The notes under the pieces were generated by a model. It worked only from the letters and a program-made list of their open reading frames with translations. It ran no database searches and was not told the origin of the DNA. DNA of 57,988 bases from positions 1 to 57,988 of the forward strand of contig CAZCHK010000009.1 of assembly GCA_964498605.1 (NCBI GenBank), given 5' to 3'. Below are positions 23,848 to 32,690 of this stretch, piece after piece. The DNA is from JBGQAS01 sp964498605. Lineage in GTDB: Bacteria; Chloroflexota; Anaerolineae; Anaerolineales; Anaerolineaceae. Position numbers and translations under genes: made by a program. The first letter of the stretch is position 1, and each line of letters begins with the position of its first letter.

Positions 23848-26125
23848 TGTTGACCTCCTCTGGCTTACTCTGCTGTCGTTTTGGTCGTGATGCCAGGCGG
23901 TGAATGATTCCCCCAAGAACAATCATCGCCAGAGCCAGCGTGACGCCTATTTGATAAGCGCTCCAACTGGAGGGGTTTGCCTGTGGAATACCCACCTGTT
24001 GAGCGTACAGAAGCCCGCCTTCCATTCCGCTGATCAGACCTCTCAGCTGACCGGATTCCAGGTAAGGGGATATTAACTGGGCTGATTGTTGGCCGCTGAT
24101 CATCCAGGTGGGGATCTCACCCATGCGGGGGGTGATCTGCTCCAGCCATAACTTCGCAGTTTCGTAATTGCCCGTGATGACCAGCACGGCGTCAAAGTTA
24201 TTCAGCGACAGGCTTTCATTAAGAACCGATGCGGGGTCGATCAGGTTTTGGTCCCACGTGTATCGCACCGTGAGTTGAGCGCTGGTTGCGAAGTTTTGCA
24301 ATCCGGTCGCTCCGGCAGGGATGTAACCAAGGTTGATCACTTTTTGATCCGTTGTGAAGCTCGATTGATCCAGAACGGCATCTTCAACGATCTTTTGAAT
24401 GAGGATGGGGGTTGTTGCATTCGTGGACAGCAGAGCCAGCCGAGTATTTTTGGAGGCGAGATGCTTGATCACTGGTTCCGCAGCTGATTTCATTTCGCCG
24501 AGGTAGGCTGCTTCAAAATCAGCCACGACCAGGACAAAAGCGTCTTCCGGCAGTGCTTTAATGCCTGAAACCATGGATACTGCCCCGCTTGGATAGTTCG
24601 TTGGCAGGGGGGCTGAAACAACCCCTAAAAATAAAACGGCCGCTACGATCCCAAGAAACAAGATGCTGATGATGGTCTTGGCGAGGCGGCTGCGATCCGG
24701 GGGGACCTTTATCTGTGTACTCTGGGGTGTTTTTTCGCTCGAAAGCATGGATTGAAGTAATTCAGCATGTGTTCTTTGCCTGTCCGTGACGGTTAACTCA
24801 TCTTCGTAAGCAGGTGGTTTGCTGTACTCGGTGGGGACAATTGGTGCCGGAAGCACATCATCAAGATCACCCAGGGTATCTGATGCCTGGTCACGATTAA
24901 CGAAGGCTTCAAGGTTTTCCGGCAGGGCGGATTCAATCGGGCGCATGGAATGCATCCATGGCGGTAAGGTCGCTGGTTCTAATGTCGTGTCACCGGCGCT
25001 GGCAGGAGGAGTCTCTTTACTTTCAGCGCTGTCCGCGGAGCTGTCCTCAGAGTAGGCGGAAGCGATCAGTTCTTCATCGCTTTCTTTGAACACCGGGCTC
25101 GATCCTTCAGCAGGCATCTCCTGTGGCGCGACCAGATTTGCCAACCATGATGGAATGCTTTCATTTTGGTCCGCTTCCGCCGCCGGCTCGGTTTTTGCGA
25201 TGGATTTTTCGGTACCCAGGTCCGTAAAGGAAAAGGTAGGCTCCTGTTCGGCCGGTCCAGGGGGAGTGGTGTCACCCGCCGGTTCAGATGGGACCTCCGC
25301 ACCAAGTTCTTTGATCCAATCGGGTAGTTCCGGCTCATCGGCCGTTTCCTCGAGCCGGGCAGACTCTTCACCCTTTTGATCCGATCCTGCGACATCGCTG
25401 GATTCGCCCGTCGTTTTCTCAAGGGGTGGTGAAGCATCCTCTGGCGCGGGAGAGGTCTCATTTGAAGTGACCTCATCTTCGCCTAAAAGCTCTTTGATTT
25501 CACCCGTGTGAAATGGTTTCACGTACCCGGACAGCTCACCGGTGATGCGCGGCGGCCGGAAACTGGTATTTTCGGATTCCTCAGCCGCGGCCGCCTGATC
25601 CTGAGTGTCACCGCGAAAGAGATCGTTGAGGTTAATGGGAGGCATGGTCTCCTGATGGTCTTCTTCAGGAGTTGTTTCGCTGACACTGTCCTCCTGAACC
25701 GGCAAGACTTCAGGCCGGGGAGAATCCTCTGCTGCACCTTTGACTGCTTCATTTGCGGTTTGTTCTGGGACCATCTTTTCAGGTGCGGGAGCACTGTCCT
25801 TCAACCAGTCGGGGATTTCATTGGGGATTGGCGCTTCGCCTTTTGGAATCAGATCCTGAACTTGTTGGGCCTGTTCCTTTTCCCATTTCATGCGTTCGTG
25901 GATTCTAGCCAGCCATTCCGGTTCATTTTCGGGAGCGGATTGATTTTCCCGGGATTTATCCTGTTGACTCCCTGTTTCAGCCAGCCAATTGGCGATGTCC
26001 TCAGCTGAGGAGTCTTGAGGCAGGCCGCTGCCGGATGCGGGAGTTAACCGCGCCTGGCAGGACCAGCAGAATTCTGCATCAGAAGGGTTGGTTTTTCCAC
26101 AGAATGGGCAGATGATATCGCTCAT
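23834..26125 (-). CDS. Zinc-ribbon membrane protein with repeated Trp-Leu motifs
   Basis: A 763-residue protein. An N-terminal zinc ribbon CPFCG...CWSC (Cys 6, 9, 20, 23) is followed by about 450 residues rich in Glu, Pro, Ser and Thr with six short W-[LIM] motifs (NWLAE, EWLAR, DWLKD, DWIKE, SWLAN, PWMHS), then a membrane helix near residue 490, an extracytoplasmic domain of about 220 residues, and a C-terminal helix with a basic tail. It could be a multivalent docking protein: repeats inside, sensor or anchor domain outside. Similar zinc-ribbon proteins are frequent in Chloroflexota; function is unknown. Confidence 0.65.
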   Translation of the reverse strand: MSDIICPFCGKTNPSDAEFCWSCQARLTPASGSGLPQDSSAEDIANWLAETGSQQDKSRENQSAPENEPEWLARIHERMKWEKEQAQQVQDLIPKGEAPIPNEIPDWLKDSAPAPEKMVPEQTANEAVKGAAEDSPRPEVLPVQEDSVSETTPEEDHQETMPPINLNDLFRGDTQDQAAAAEESENTSFRPPRITGELSGYVKPFHTGEIKELLGEDEVTSNETSPAPEDASPPLEKTTGESSDVAGSDQKGEESARLEETADEPELPDWIKELGAEVPSEPAGDTTPPGPAEQEPTFSFTDLGTEKSIAKTEPAAEADQNESIPSWLANLVAPQEMPAEGSSPVFKESDEELIASAYSEDSSADSAESKETPPASAGDTTLEPATLPPWMHSMRPIESALPENLEAFVNRDQASDTLGDLDDVLPAPIVPTEYSKPPAYEDELTVTDRQRTHAELLQSMLSSEKTPQSTQIKVPPDRSRLAKTIISILFLGIVAAVLFLGVVSAPLPTNYPSGAVSMVSGIKALPEDAFVLVVADFEAAYLGEMKSAAEPVIKHLASKNTRLALLSTNATTPILIQKIVEDAVLDQSSFTTDQKVINLGYIPAGATGLQNFATSAQLTVRYTWDQNLIDPASVLNESLSLNNFDAVLVITGNYETAKLWLEQITPRMGEIPTWMISGQQSAQLISPYLESGQLRGLISGMEGGLLYAQQVGIPQANPSSWSAYQIGVTLALAMIVLGGIIHRLASRPKRQQSKPEEVNNAVG

Positions 26126-26128
26126 GGT

Positions 26129-26737
26129 TTACCCGTGATATGGCCTGTCCAGCCCGAGAAGGACCCGGATCCCCGCGGCTAACCCACCCAGAGCGATGCC
26201 GAGTATCAAACCCCGGGCACCCGCAAGTGGTAAGGATTGAATGGCTGATAATACGACCTGCAGTGTGGGAATCTGCAGATTGGAGAGGAGGAAAGTGCTG
26301 CTGATTGCCAAAAACAGGACGGCGCTGATGATGAAGATGATCCCCATCAAACCTTTTTTTTGAGTGAACAGGCGAATCGCTGCGTAGATCAGGCTGAAGG
26401 TCAGTAGAGCCAGCAGGCTGGCTTCAACGGGGTACTGCACGTGCGTCACGATGTTCGCGAATTGCCGGTGGGACGGCCCGAGGATCAATCCTGCCGCCAG
26501 TGTTATGACAAAAGCAATGATGAGGATGAGGCTGTATAGGTCTTTCGCGCCCGTCTTGCGGAGGTGGACCCTGATCAGCCCCAGAATCCCGATCAGCGTG
26601 GCCACTCCAGCCAGGATCATGGCCCAGTCCAGCATGTACCAGCGCACGAGCTGCAGGATGGGATTTCCAATCATATAGCCCATCAGGACGATGAGGCCGG
26701 AAGTTATGGCGATGGCGGTGTTAAAGGGGGATTTCAT
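26129..26737 (-). CDS. Polytopic membrane protein of unknown function
   Basis: A 202-residue protein with about six membrane segments (first from FNTAIAITSGLIVLMGYMIG) and few charged residues except the final RVLLGLDRPYHG. No family motif recognised. The start overlaps the upstream gene's stop (ATGA) and the zinc-ribbon gene begins 3 nt after its stop, so it belongs to the same operon. Confidence 0.6.
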   Translation of the reverse strand: MKSPFNTAIAITSGLIVLMGYMIGNPILQLVRWYMLDWAMILAGVATLIGILGLIRVHLRKTGAKDLYSLILIIAFVITLAAGLILGPSHRQFANIVTHVQYPVEASLLALLTFSLIYAAIRLFTQKKGLMGIIFIISAVLFLAISSTFLLSNLQIPTLQVVLSAIQSLPLAGARGLILGIALGGLAAGIRVLLGLDRPYHG

Positions 26738-27486
26738 AGGATCCCCAGGAATTTTAAAATGGATGAGCCGATCATTGCAATCACCAGCAGCCAGCGCAGG
26801 GTATCCTGCAGGCGGATGCTGACGTTCAGTTTATTTTGCGGATTGAGGTAAGCCGGCAGCGCGAACAGCTCCTCGCCGATCAGGGTTTCATCCGTGGTGG
26901 CAAAGAGAATGGATTGACCAATGATCGAATCGCTGGCTCCGAGCATTCCGGCCTGATGCTTGCGTGAGGCATCGGTCAGCAGCGCAACTTCCGGCCCGAA
27001 ATGACCTATAAAGAGATTCGTGGAGACCTGTTCGCGCGAGATCACCATCAACGCGCCAGCCGCATAGGAGAATGGCGTGGGTCCGGTGATGCGTCCCTGG
27101 TCAGGAGCGGAATTGATGTCAATGGATGTCTCGGTAAGCGCCCGGTTGAACAGGGTTTGGCTGAGAATGGAAATCACCGAGTTGGATGAGCTGGCTATGG
27201 GCAATCTGTCTGCCAGGACGCTGACCAGCGCAACACGCTCGAGTATGCTCAATCCGGCGAAAGTCGCCCCGATGGACGGACTTAAAAATTCCGCAGAACC
27301 CAGTGCCAGGTGCAGGCGTGTTCCGGCTTCAACGGATTTCGCCAGGCTTTTATTGAACGAGTTGACGCCTACCAGGGGGCGCTGAACCCTTCCGGAAGCT
27401 TTTTTCTGTGGAAGAAGAAAAATCAGAGTCAAGCCTGAGGCGAACAGGATCAGAGCCAGGCCAATGACGGTGTCAATGATTTCCAT
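26734..27486 (-). CDS. DUF6754-like membrane protein
   Basis: About 250 residues. One helix at the N-terminus (TVIGLALILFASGLTLIF), a central soluble domain containing GTRLHLALGSAEFLSP and the GPTPFSYAAGALMVISREQ stretch, and a C-terminal helix (RWLLVIAMIGSSILKFLG). This double-anchored layout resembles DUF6754 proteins. The start at 27486 is the ATG best spaced from a ggagag site; ATG 27489 and GTG 27492 are alternatives. It overlaps the small upstream gene. Confidence 0.55.
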   Translation of the reverse strand: MEIIDTVIGLALILFASGLTLIFLLPQKKASGRVQRPLVGVNSFNKSLAKSVEAGTRLHLALGSAEFLSPSIGATFAGLSILERVALVSVLADRLPIASSSNSVISILSQTLFNRALTETSIDINSAPDQGRITGPTPFSYAAGALMVISREQVSTNLFIGHFGPEVALLTDASRKHQAGMLGASDSIIGQSILFATTDETLIGEELFALPAYLNPQNKLNVSIRLQDTLRWLLVIAMIGSSILKFLGIL

Positions 27487-27733
27487 CATCACTCTCCGAC
27501 CTCAGGTAATCCGCGAAAAGCCGGGAACTGTGACTGTCTTCCAGCGTGCTGGCGAACGCCTGCCAGCCCTGGCTGTCAGAAGAAGAGAATAATGGAGAAC
27601 CCATGTAGACCACTTGGGCGGCAAGATTGCGAAAAGGACCGGCTGCTTCCAGAAAAGTCACCGCCAGGTCCTTCAATCCCCAGCGCTCCAGACGCTCCGC
27701 CCAGCCCTTCCAGCGTTCTTGAGCATTTACCAT
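27473..27733 (-). CDS. Small Trp-rich hypothetical protein, first gene of the membrane locus
   Basis: An 86-residue predicted soluble protein starting MVNAQERWKGWAERLERWGL, with KDLAVTFLEAAGPFRNLAAQ and VYMGSPLF following. The even spacing of aromatic residues suggests amphipathic helices that could sit on a membrane. It overlaps the DUF6754-like gene by 14 nt. A TATACT hexamer six nt before the ATG suggests a leaderless transcript. No similarity recognised; reality is supported by the operon layout and promoter. Confidence 0.55.
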   Translation of the reverse strand: MVNAQERWKGWAERLERWGLKDLAVTFLEAAGPFRNLAAQVVYMGSPLFSSSDSQGWQAFASTLEDSHSSRLFADYLRSESDDGNH

Positions 27734-27739
27734 GCCGTT

Positions 27740-27745
27740 AGTATA
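27740..27745 (-). promoter_or_regulatory. -10 hexamer for the membrane locus, leaderless placement
   Basis: Minus-strand TATACT with six nt (aacggc) before the ATG at 27733. No ribosome site fits between them. Confidence 0.5.
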
Positions 27746-27908
27746 GCATAAAAGCATTTCAGAGAACATATTTTCTTTTCTGGGATGCGTTTGCGCGCAG
27801 AGGCCTTGCGTTTGTATGGATTACTTACAGTTCAGATATCGGCAGGTGGATGTCTCCTGAGCATTTGACTGTGCTAAAATGCATTCAATTGGTCAATGGG
27901 AGTCGTAT

Positions 27909-28226
27909 ATGGGCATTTTTTCGCGAAAATACCGGGGTAAGAATATTTCGGAACAGGCCTACTCAGACATCAGGCGCATGATCGATGAGCTGCTCAGGAT
28001 TGGAAAGAACGAGGATTTTCTCTCCCTCAGACCGGGCGGGGCTTTTGATCAAAACTGCCGTCATATACGCGCCCGGGAGATCGGCAAAAGTCTGGGTGAG
28101 ATGGGCGGCGTGGATTTGATGCGGTACGTTTTTTCTGCGCTGGAGAAAAAGCTGGGACGAAAGCACTCGGACCTGGCCGAGCATCTGGGCTACTGCTGGA
28201 ATCACCTGGCGGAGTGGAAATATTAG
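27909..28226 (+). CDS. Conserved hypothetical protein of about 105 residues
   Basis: The start MGIFSRKYRGK at 27909 follows a tgggag site. It has a hydrophilic N-terminal helical part, then IGKSLGEMGGVDLMRYVF and a C-terminal AEHLGYCWNHLAEWKY with Cys, His and Trp. No signal peptide or membrane segment. It is convergent with the phosphohexomutase gene and its stop codon lies in a terminator hairpin. Not assigned to a family. Confidence 0.6.
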   Translation: MGIFSRKYRGKNISEQAYSDIRRMIDELLRIGKNEDFLSLRPGGAFDQNCRHIRAREIGKSLGEMGGVDLMRYVFSALEKKLGRKHSDLAEHLGYCWNHLAEWKY

Positions 28227-28249
28227 AGCTCCCGCGCAGGAGCTCTTTT
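28225..28249. terminator. Terminator between convergent genes
   Basis: An 8-bp stem agagctcc/ggagctct with loop cgcgca and a short T tract. The stop codon of the 105-residue protein is part of the stem. Confidence 0.7.
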
Positions 28250-28252
28250 CAT

Positions 28253-29713
28253 CTAGGCGATCGATTCGGCGATTTTCGCGCCAAAATCCATCAAGGCAGT
28301 CATCATTTCCTGGGAGCGCCCCTCAGCATATACCCTCAGGACAGGCTCAGTGCCGGAAGGACGGATCAGCAACCAGGAGTCGTCTGCGAGAATGTACTTG
28401 ATGCCGTCGATGGAATACACTTCCTTGACCGATTCCCCGCCGATCGCTGGTGGAGCTTCCTGCAGCAACCGAGTGGACATCTTTTCTTTGGAGACCGGAT
28501 ATTTCAACCGCAGATCCTTCCGCTCGTAGAAAACGGGACCGTATCGCTGCTGTAAATCTTCGACCAGCCCGGCAAGCGTGGTCCTGGATTCAGCGATGAG
28601 CTCGATCAGCAGCAGGCCCATGATGATGCCGTCACCTTCCGGGATGTGTCCCTTGAAGGAAATTCCCCCGGATTCTTCCCCCCCGATGAGAACGTCCTCG
28701 TGCAGCATCAAGTCGGCGATGTGATTGAAGCCAACCGGGGTTTCGTGGACCTTCAGGTTGTGTTTTTCGGCTATTCGGTCGATCATCCTGGTGGTTGAAA
28801 CGGTGCGGACAACCGAACCACTCCAGCCGCGTTTCTCGATCAGGTAATTCAGCGATAAGGCCATGATCTTGTGGGGGTCAACGAACTGCCCCCGCTCATC
28901 CATCGCCCCGATCCTGTCCGCGTCCCCATCCGTAGCCAGGCCAAATCCACCCATGCCCGTGCAGATGGCGCCGGACAGCGCGGTCAGATAGCGCGCGATA
29001 GGCTCCGGGTGCACGCCGCCAAATCCTGGATTCAATTCGCCGCGGATCTCCGTCACCTCACAGCCGCTTCCCTGCAGTACACCTTTGATCACTCCGCGGC
29101 CTGCACCGTACATGGAATCGATCACGATGCGCTGGGGGTTTTCCGCAATGATGTCGAAGTTGATCAGCTTTCTCAAGTGTTCGTTGTACGCGGGGATCGG
29201 GTTGAAGCGCTGGATCAGCCCCGCCTCGCGGGCCTGGTCGTAATCCATTAAATTGGGTCCGCGTCCGCGTTCTTCGTTGTCGTTGAGATAGACCTCGACC
29301 CGGCGGCATTGCTCGGGAGAGGCGGAATTGGCGCCTGCCGATTTGAGCTTCACGCCGTTGTAACGGGGGGCATTATGTGAAGCTGTGATCATGATGCCGC
29401 CGATGGCGTTGAGATTCTTGACCGAATACGAGATGGTTGGCGTGGGAGAATCCGATTGGCTCAGGAAAACCGTGAAACCATTGGCGGCGAGAACGCGGGC
29501 AGCTTCCATCGCGTACCGGTCAGAAAGGAAGCGGGTATCGTAACCAACAACCATTTTTTGCGCGTCAGCGGGTTGGTCCAGAACAGTTCCATTGATCCAG
29601 GTGTTTGATCGAACAGCGTCCGCGATCGCCTGGCTGACCAGCCGGAGATTGGTGTAGGTGAAAGAATCAGAGATGACAGCGCGCCAGCCATCCGTTCCAA
29701 AGTGTATGGTCAT
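28253..29713 (-). CDS. Phosphoglucomutase/phosphomannomutase-family phosphohexomutase
   Basis: A 486-residue alpha-D-phosphohexomutase. The start of the fold is FGTDGWRAVIS, the phosphoserine loop is TASHNAPRYNG, the metal loop is ATDGDADRIG, the sugar loop is GGEESGGIS, and the phosphate loop is RPSGTEPVLR. It interconverts glucose-6-P and glucose-1-P or the mannose pair, feeding nucleotide-sugar synthesis. A TATAAT promoter and an aggag ribosome site precede the start. The choice between Pgm and ManB is not made. Confidence 0.92.
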   Translation of the reverse strand: MTIHFGTDGWRAVISDSFTYTNLRLVSQAIADAVRSNTWINGTVLDQPADAQKMVVGYDTRFLSDRYAMEAARVLAANGFTVFLSQSDSPTPTISYSVKNLNAIGGIMITASHNAPRYNGVKLKSAGANSASPEQCRRVEVYLNDNEERGRGPNLMDYDQAREAGLIQRFNPIPAYNEHLRKLINFDIIAENPQRIVIDSMYGAGRGVIKGVLQGSGCEVTEIRGELNPGFGGVHPEPIARYLTALSGAICTGMGGFGLATDGDADRIGAMDERGQFVDPHKIMALSLNYLIEKRGWSGSVVRTVSTTRMIDRIAEKHNLKVHETPVGFNHIADLMLHEDVLIGGEESGGISFKGHIPEGDGIIMGLLLIELIAESRTTLAGLVEDLQQRYGPVFYERKDLRLKYPVSKEKMSTRLLQEAPPAIGGESVKEVYSIDGIKYILADDSWLLIRPSGTEPVLRVYAEGRSQEMMTALMDFGAKIAESIA

Positions 29714-29745
29714 GCACAACTCCTGTTTGTGGATTCAAGGGGACT

Positions 29746-29751
29746 ATTATA
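29746..29751 (-). promoter_or_regulatory. -10 hexamer of the phosphohexomutase gene
   Basis: Perfect TATAAT on the minus strand, 32 nt before the ATG, leaving a conventional leader with an aggag site. Confidence 0.5.
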
Positions 29752-29796
29752 CCGGCATCCATGGATAATCCGTTTGCATTTTTGTTGTGAGATCCT

Positions 29797-30978
29797 CTAC
29801 CAGGACGGCTGGGGCGTGGCGGTCTGCAGGAACAGCCTCACGATCCAGCCTTCGCGGCCATCCGCGAGAAGAATGTGCACCCAGGTGTAGCCATCCATTT
29901 CGGCGGTCTCAGGCAGAACATACACCAGGTAGCCATTCAGCGCGGTGGTCAGTAATGGCGAGGAAAGACCCGGCTCCACCCTGATCTTTGCCCCGTTGGA
30001 CTCTTCCGCGTGGATTTTGGCCTCCACCAGCGTCGGCTGCGGGGTGATCGTCGCTGTCGAGGTGGAGGTCGGGATCAGGGTTTTGGTCGGGGTTGAGGTT
30101 TGCGTTGGCGGAAGGGGGGTTTCGGTGATTGTGGCGGTCGGTCCCGGGGTGACCGTGGAGGTGGGAAGGAAAGCGGTGCTCGTGCTTACCGCGGTATAGA
30201 AACCGCCGAACATGACCAGGGCCACGATGCCCAGCAGAATCAAGGTCGTGGCAAGCGTGTACCCGAATGTGGCTTTGAGCTTGAGGCCTTTTCGCGAAAA
30301 GACGATCGCCATGACCAGGATGGCGACAGCCAGGTGCACCAGAAAAACAAGCAGCCCGCCCGGCCAGAGCGCCGAGTTGCCGCTGGTCAACCCGTAGCCG
30401 GCCACGGAGATCGGCAGAAAGAGCTCATAAGCGATCGCCGCGCTTGTGACCAACGGTCGCTGGTTGCGAGGACGCGAAAAGAGGATCGCCGTCAGGATGA
30501 CACCGACAAGCAGCAGCAGCCCATCCCACCAGGTGAACACAGCGTGGAACGCGGATTGGTCAGCGCTGGTCACGCGGAACAGCCTTGCCAACCAGCCGGC
30601 CAGGACACCCGTTCCGAACAGGATCGCTGACGCGATCATCGTGCTGATCAGGGATTTAACGAAGAATCGGGAGGAGCCAGCGCTGGCCGCCAGTCCCAAT
30701 CCGACCACTGGCGCCAGGAAAGGCGCCAGAAGCGCGGCCAGAACGAAAAGCGCCGGGGAATCCAGCAGCATGGCGCCGATCAGCACCAGGCCGGCCAGCA
30801 GGGAGAACAGGAAGAATTCAAGGGACGGCGTGGCGCGCTGCACCAGCTCCCGTATTGGAGAGCCACTCTCTGCCTGCTCTCCATATTGATTCAGGATCTG
30901 GCGCTGCAGTCTGCGCTTGCGAGCGGGGGGCAGTTCAAACCCGGCTGAAGGCAGCGACTCACTGGGTGGAATTGTCAT
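29797..30978 (-). CDS. DUF389 membrane protein with C-terminal SH3b domain
   Basis: A 393-residue protein. A cytoplasmic N-terminus precedes the DUF389 core: SLEFFLFSLLAGLVLIGAML, then ALFVLAALLAPFLAPVVGLG and further helices to about residue 275. A Thr/Pro-rich stalk of about 55 residues follows, then a bacterial SH3 domain (AKIRVEPGLSSPLLTTAL to DGREGWIVRLFLQ) outside the cell that could bind cell wall. DUF389 function is unknown. The fusion is unusual, as DUF389 proteins typically end after the membrane part. The start at 30978 lies in an AT-rich divergent promoter region. Confidence 0.8.
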   Translation of the reverse strand: MTIPPSESLPSAGFELPPARKRRLQRQILNQYGEQAESGSPIRELVQRATPSLEFFLFSLLAGLVLIGAMLLDSPALFVLAALLAPFLAPVVGLGLAASAGSSRFFVKSLISTMIASAILFGTGVLAGWLARLFRVTSADQSAFHAVFTWWDGLLLLVGVILTAILFSRPRNQRPLVTSAAIAYELFLPISVAGYGLTSGNSALWPGGLLVFLVHLAVAILVMAIVFSRKGLKLKATFGYTLATTLILLGIVALVMFGGFYTAVSTSTAFLPTSTVTPGPTATITETPLPPTQTSTPTKTLIPTSTSTATITPQPTLVEAKIHAEESNGAKIRVEPGLSSPLLTTALNGYLVYVLPETAEMDGYTWVHILLADGREGWIVRLFLQTATPQPSW

Positions 30979-30994
30979 ATTATTGCTGAAAATA

Positions 30995-31002
30995 ATTATA
31001 AT
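30995..31002. promoter_or_regulatory. Overlapping divergent -10 boxes
   Basis: The sequence attataat reads TATAAT on the plus strand (30997-31002) and on the minus strand (30995-31000). It serves the lipoprotein gene to the right and the DUF389 gene to the left. Confidence 0.5.
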
Positions 31003-31031
31003 ACAGGGACTTGCATACAGCTGAGGAACCA

Positions 31032-32027
31032 TTGAGAAAAACCTATTTACCAATACTGCTTTTATTCATCCTTCTTGTGAGTGGCTGTGCCAGAAGCGAG
31101 ACTTCATCCACTGCGTCACCACAATCGACAGCGACGCTCACGCTGGAAGCGGCCACGCAGACGAGCCTGCCGTCCAAAGTGCTGCTCGTCACGCTTGAGG
31201 ATGGATGGAACACCGGTCTGATCAAAGATACGGTCCTGGAGCTGTCCGGGGCATCCGGGTGGTCACTTGAGGAAAAAAACACGTTTGCTGCCGAAGACCT
31301 GACCAGTGATACCGCCGCGGCAGTTTTCCTGGGAGTCCCGGGGGATCTGACCGCGCTGGCTCAGAAACCAGGCATCCATTTCATCATCTTCTCCCGCGAG
31401 GAAATCCAGCCCGCGAACAATATTTCCGTGCTGATCGCCAGACCGGTCGATCTGGCGTTCGTCGCGGGATATATCGCTGAGATCACCGCTGAAGACTGGC
31501 GCGGGGGGGCGTTGATCGGGAGTGACGGCGTGTACAGTGAAAATGAGCAACGGGCTTTCCGCAATGGCGGCTGGTATCTGTGTGGATTGTGCAATCCAAA
31601 ATTCTCTCCCTATCCCGGATTTCCCACCGTGGAGCAGCAAAGTACAGGCGCTGATTGGACGGCCTGGCAGGTATCTGCGGATGCCTTGCTGGCAAACCGC
31701 GTCAAAGTCGCCTACCTGGCTCCCGAAGCCAGCAGTGCGGAAGTGAGTGGTTACCTGGCTCGCATGGGGGTGAAGCTGCTGGGGCAGGGAATGCCGCCAC
31801 CCGAGGCGCAGGATAACTGGATCACATCGCTGAACTGGGACACGGACAATGCTTTCAGGGAGGCGTGGCAGCGTCTTGCAAGCGGAGAGAGCGGCCAGGC
31901 GGTCAGGCTCGCGGTGATGCTGGAATACACAAATGAAGAAATGCTTCCCGCCGGCCGGCAGCGGCTGGTGAGCGAGGTGATCTCCCTTATGCAAAATGGG
32001 ATGATCGATCCTCTGCCGGTTCCCTAG
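31032..32027 (+). CDS. Lipoprotein with periplasmic-binding-protein-like (BMP-type) fold
   Basis: 331 residues from a TTG start at 31032 that follows a gagg site. It has a basic n-region, a hydrophobic core and lipobox LVSGC (Cys19), so it is a predicted lipid-anchored protein. A Ser/Thr-rich linker precedes a globular domain whose middle, VDLAFVAGYIAEITAEDW followed by GALIGSDG, resembles BMP-family nucleoside-binding proteins. Ligand unknown. An earlier TTG at 31011 would add seven residues before the signal peptide. It converges with the PIG-L gene (4-nt overlap). Confidence 0.7.
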   Translation: MRKTYLPILLLFILLVSGCARSETSSTASPQSTATLTLEAATQTSLPSKVLLVTLEDGWNTGLIKDTVLELSGASGWSLEEKNTFAAEDLTSDTAAAVFLGVPGDLTALAQKPGIHFIIFSREEIQPANNISVLIARPVDLAFVAGYIAEITAEDWRGGALIGSDGVYSENEQRAFRNGGWYLCGLCNPKFSPYPGFPTVEQQSTGADWTAWQVSADALLANRVKVAYLAPEASSAEVSGYLARMGVKLLGQGMPPPEAQDNWITSLNWDTDNAFREAWQRLASGESGQAVRLAVMLEYTNEEMLPAGRQRLVSEVISLMQNGMIDPLPVP

Positions 32028-32689
32028 GCGATAATCTCCCGAACAATCGAGAAAGCTTCCGCCGCGTGCAAATGCACCGTCGCGCCGCGGTAACGGGCCA
32101 GCGCTTCGAGCGCTTTGATCGAGCGTGAATGGGGGAACTCTTTCAGCTGGGTCTGGTAGCAGGACATGGCCTGCAGTTTGAGATCCAGGAATTCGCTGAT
32201 ATCCACGAAAACATCGGGGATGAACGCTTCGGACGCGCCTGGAGGTGCCCATTCGGTTTCAGAGAGGGTTTCATAGCACATGATCCGGCCGATATTCTGT
32301 TCGCGGATCGGGCGGGCGGCCACCAAGGTGGCGTGAAAAACCAGGCGGTGATCCGCGTGCAGGTCCCCGAAGTGCGGCAGCAGCAGCAGGTCCGGCTGGA
32401 AATCCGCGATGGATTTTGACAGGGCGTCTGCCAGCAAGTGTCCGGGAACACCGTCCAGCTTGGGCGCTGGAAAATCGAGGAACTCAGCTTTGCTGACACC
32501 CAGGATTTGATGCGCCTTTTTCAACTCGCCCCTGGTTGTTTCGATCACCCTGGGATCGAAAAGATCTTCCGATCCGCGCGTGACGATCAGCACGCGCACC
32601 TCATCCCCCATGCTGCTGTGCCGCGCGATCAAACCCCCGCAGCCAAGAACCTCATCATCGGGATGCGTTGAAATCACCAGTACGTTCAT
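32024..32689 (-). CDS. PIG-L/LmbE-family N-acetylglucosaminyl deacetylase-like protein
   Basis: A 221-residue zinc-dependent deacetylase. The opening metal motif is STHPDDEVLGCGG (HPDDE), and HADHRLV supplies the third ligand. Members remove an acetyl group from amino sugars attached to lipids, thiols or polysaccharides. The preceding genes are a formyltransferase-like protein and a sugar transferase, so an amino-sugar substrate is plausible. Ends 4 nt into the convergent lipoprotein gene. Confidence 0.9.
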   Translation of the reverse strand: MNVLVISTHPDDEVLGCGGLIARHSSMGDEVRVLIVTRGSEDLFDPRVIETTRGELKKAHQILGVSKAEFLDFPAPKLDGVPGHLLADALSKSIADFQPDLLLLPHFGDLHADHRLVFHATLVAARPIREQNIGRIMCYETLSETEWAPPGASEAFIPDVFVDISEFLDLKLQAMSCYQTQLKEFPHSRSIKALEALARYRGATVHLHAAEAFSIVREIIA

Positions 32690-32690
32690 T

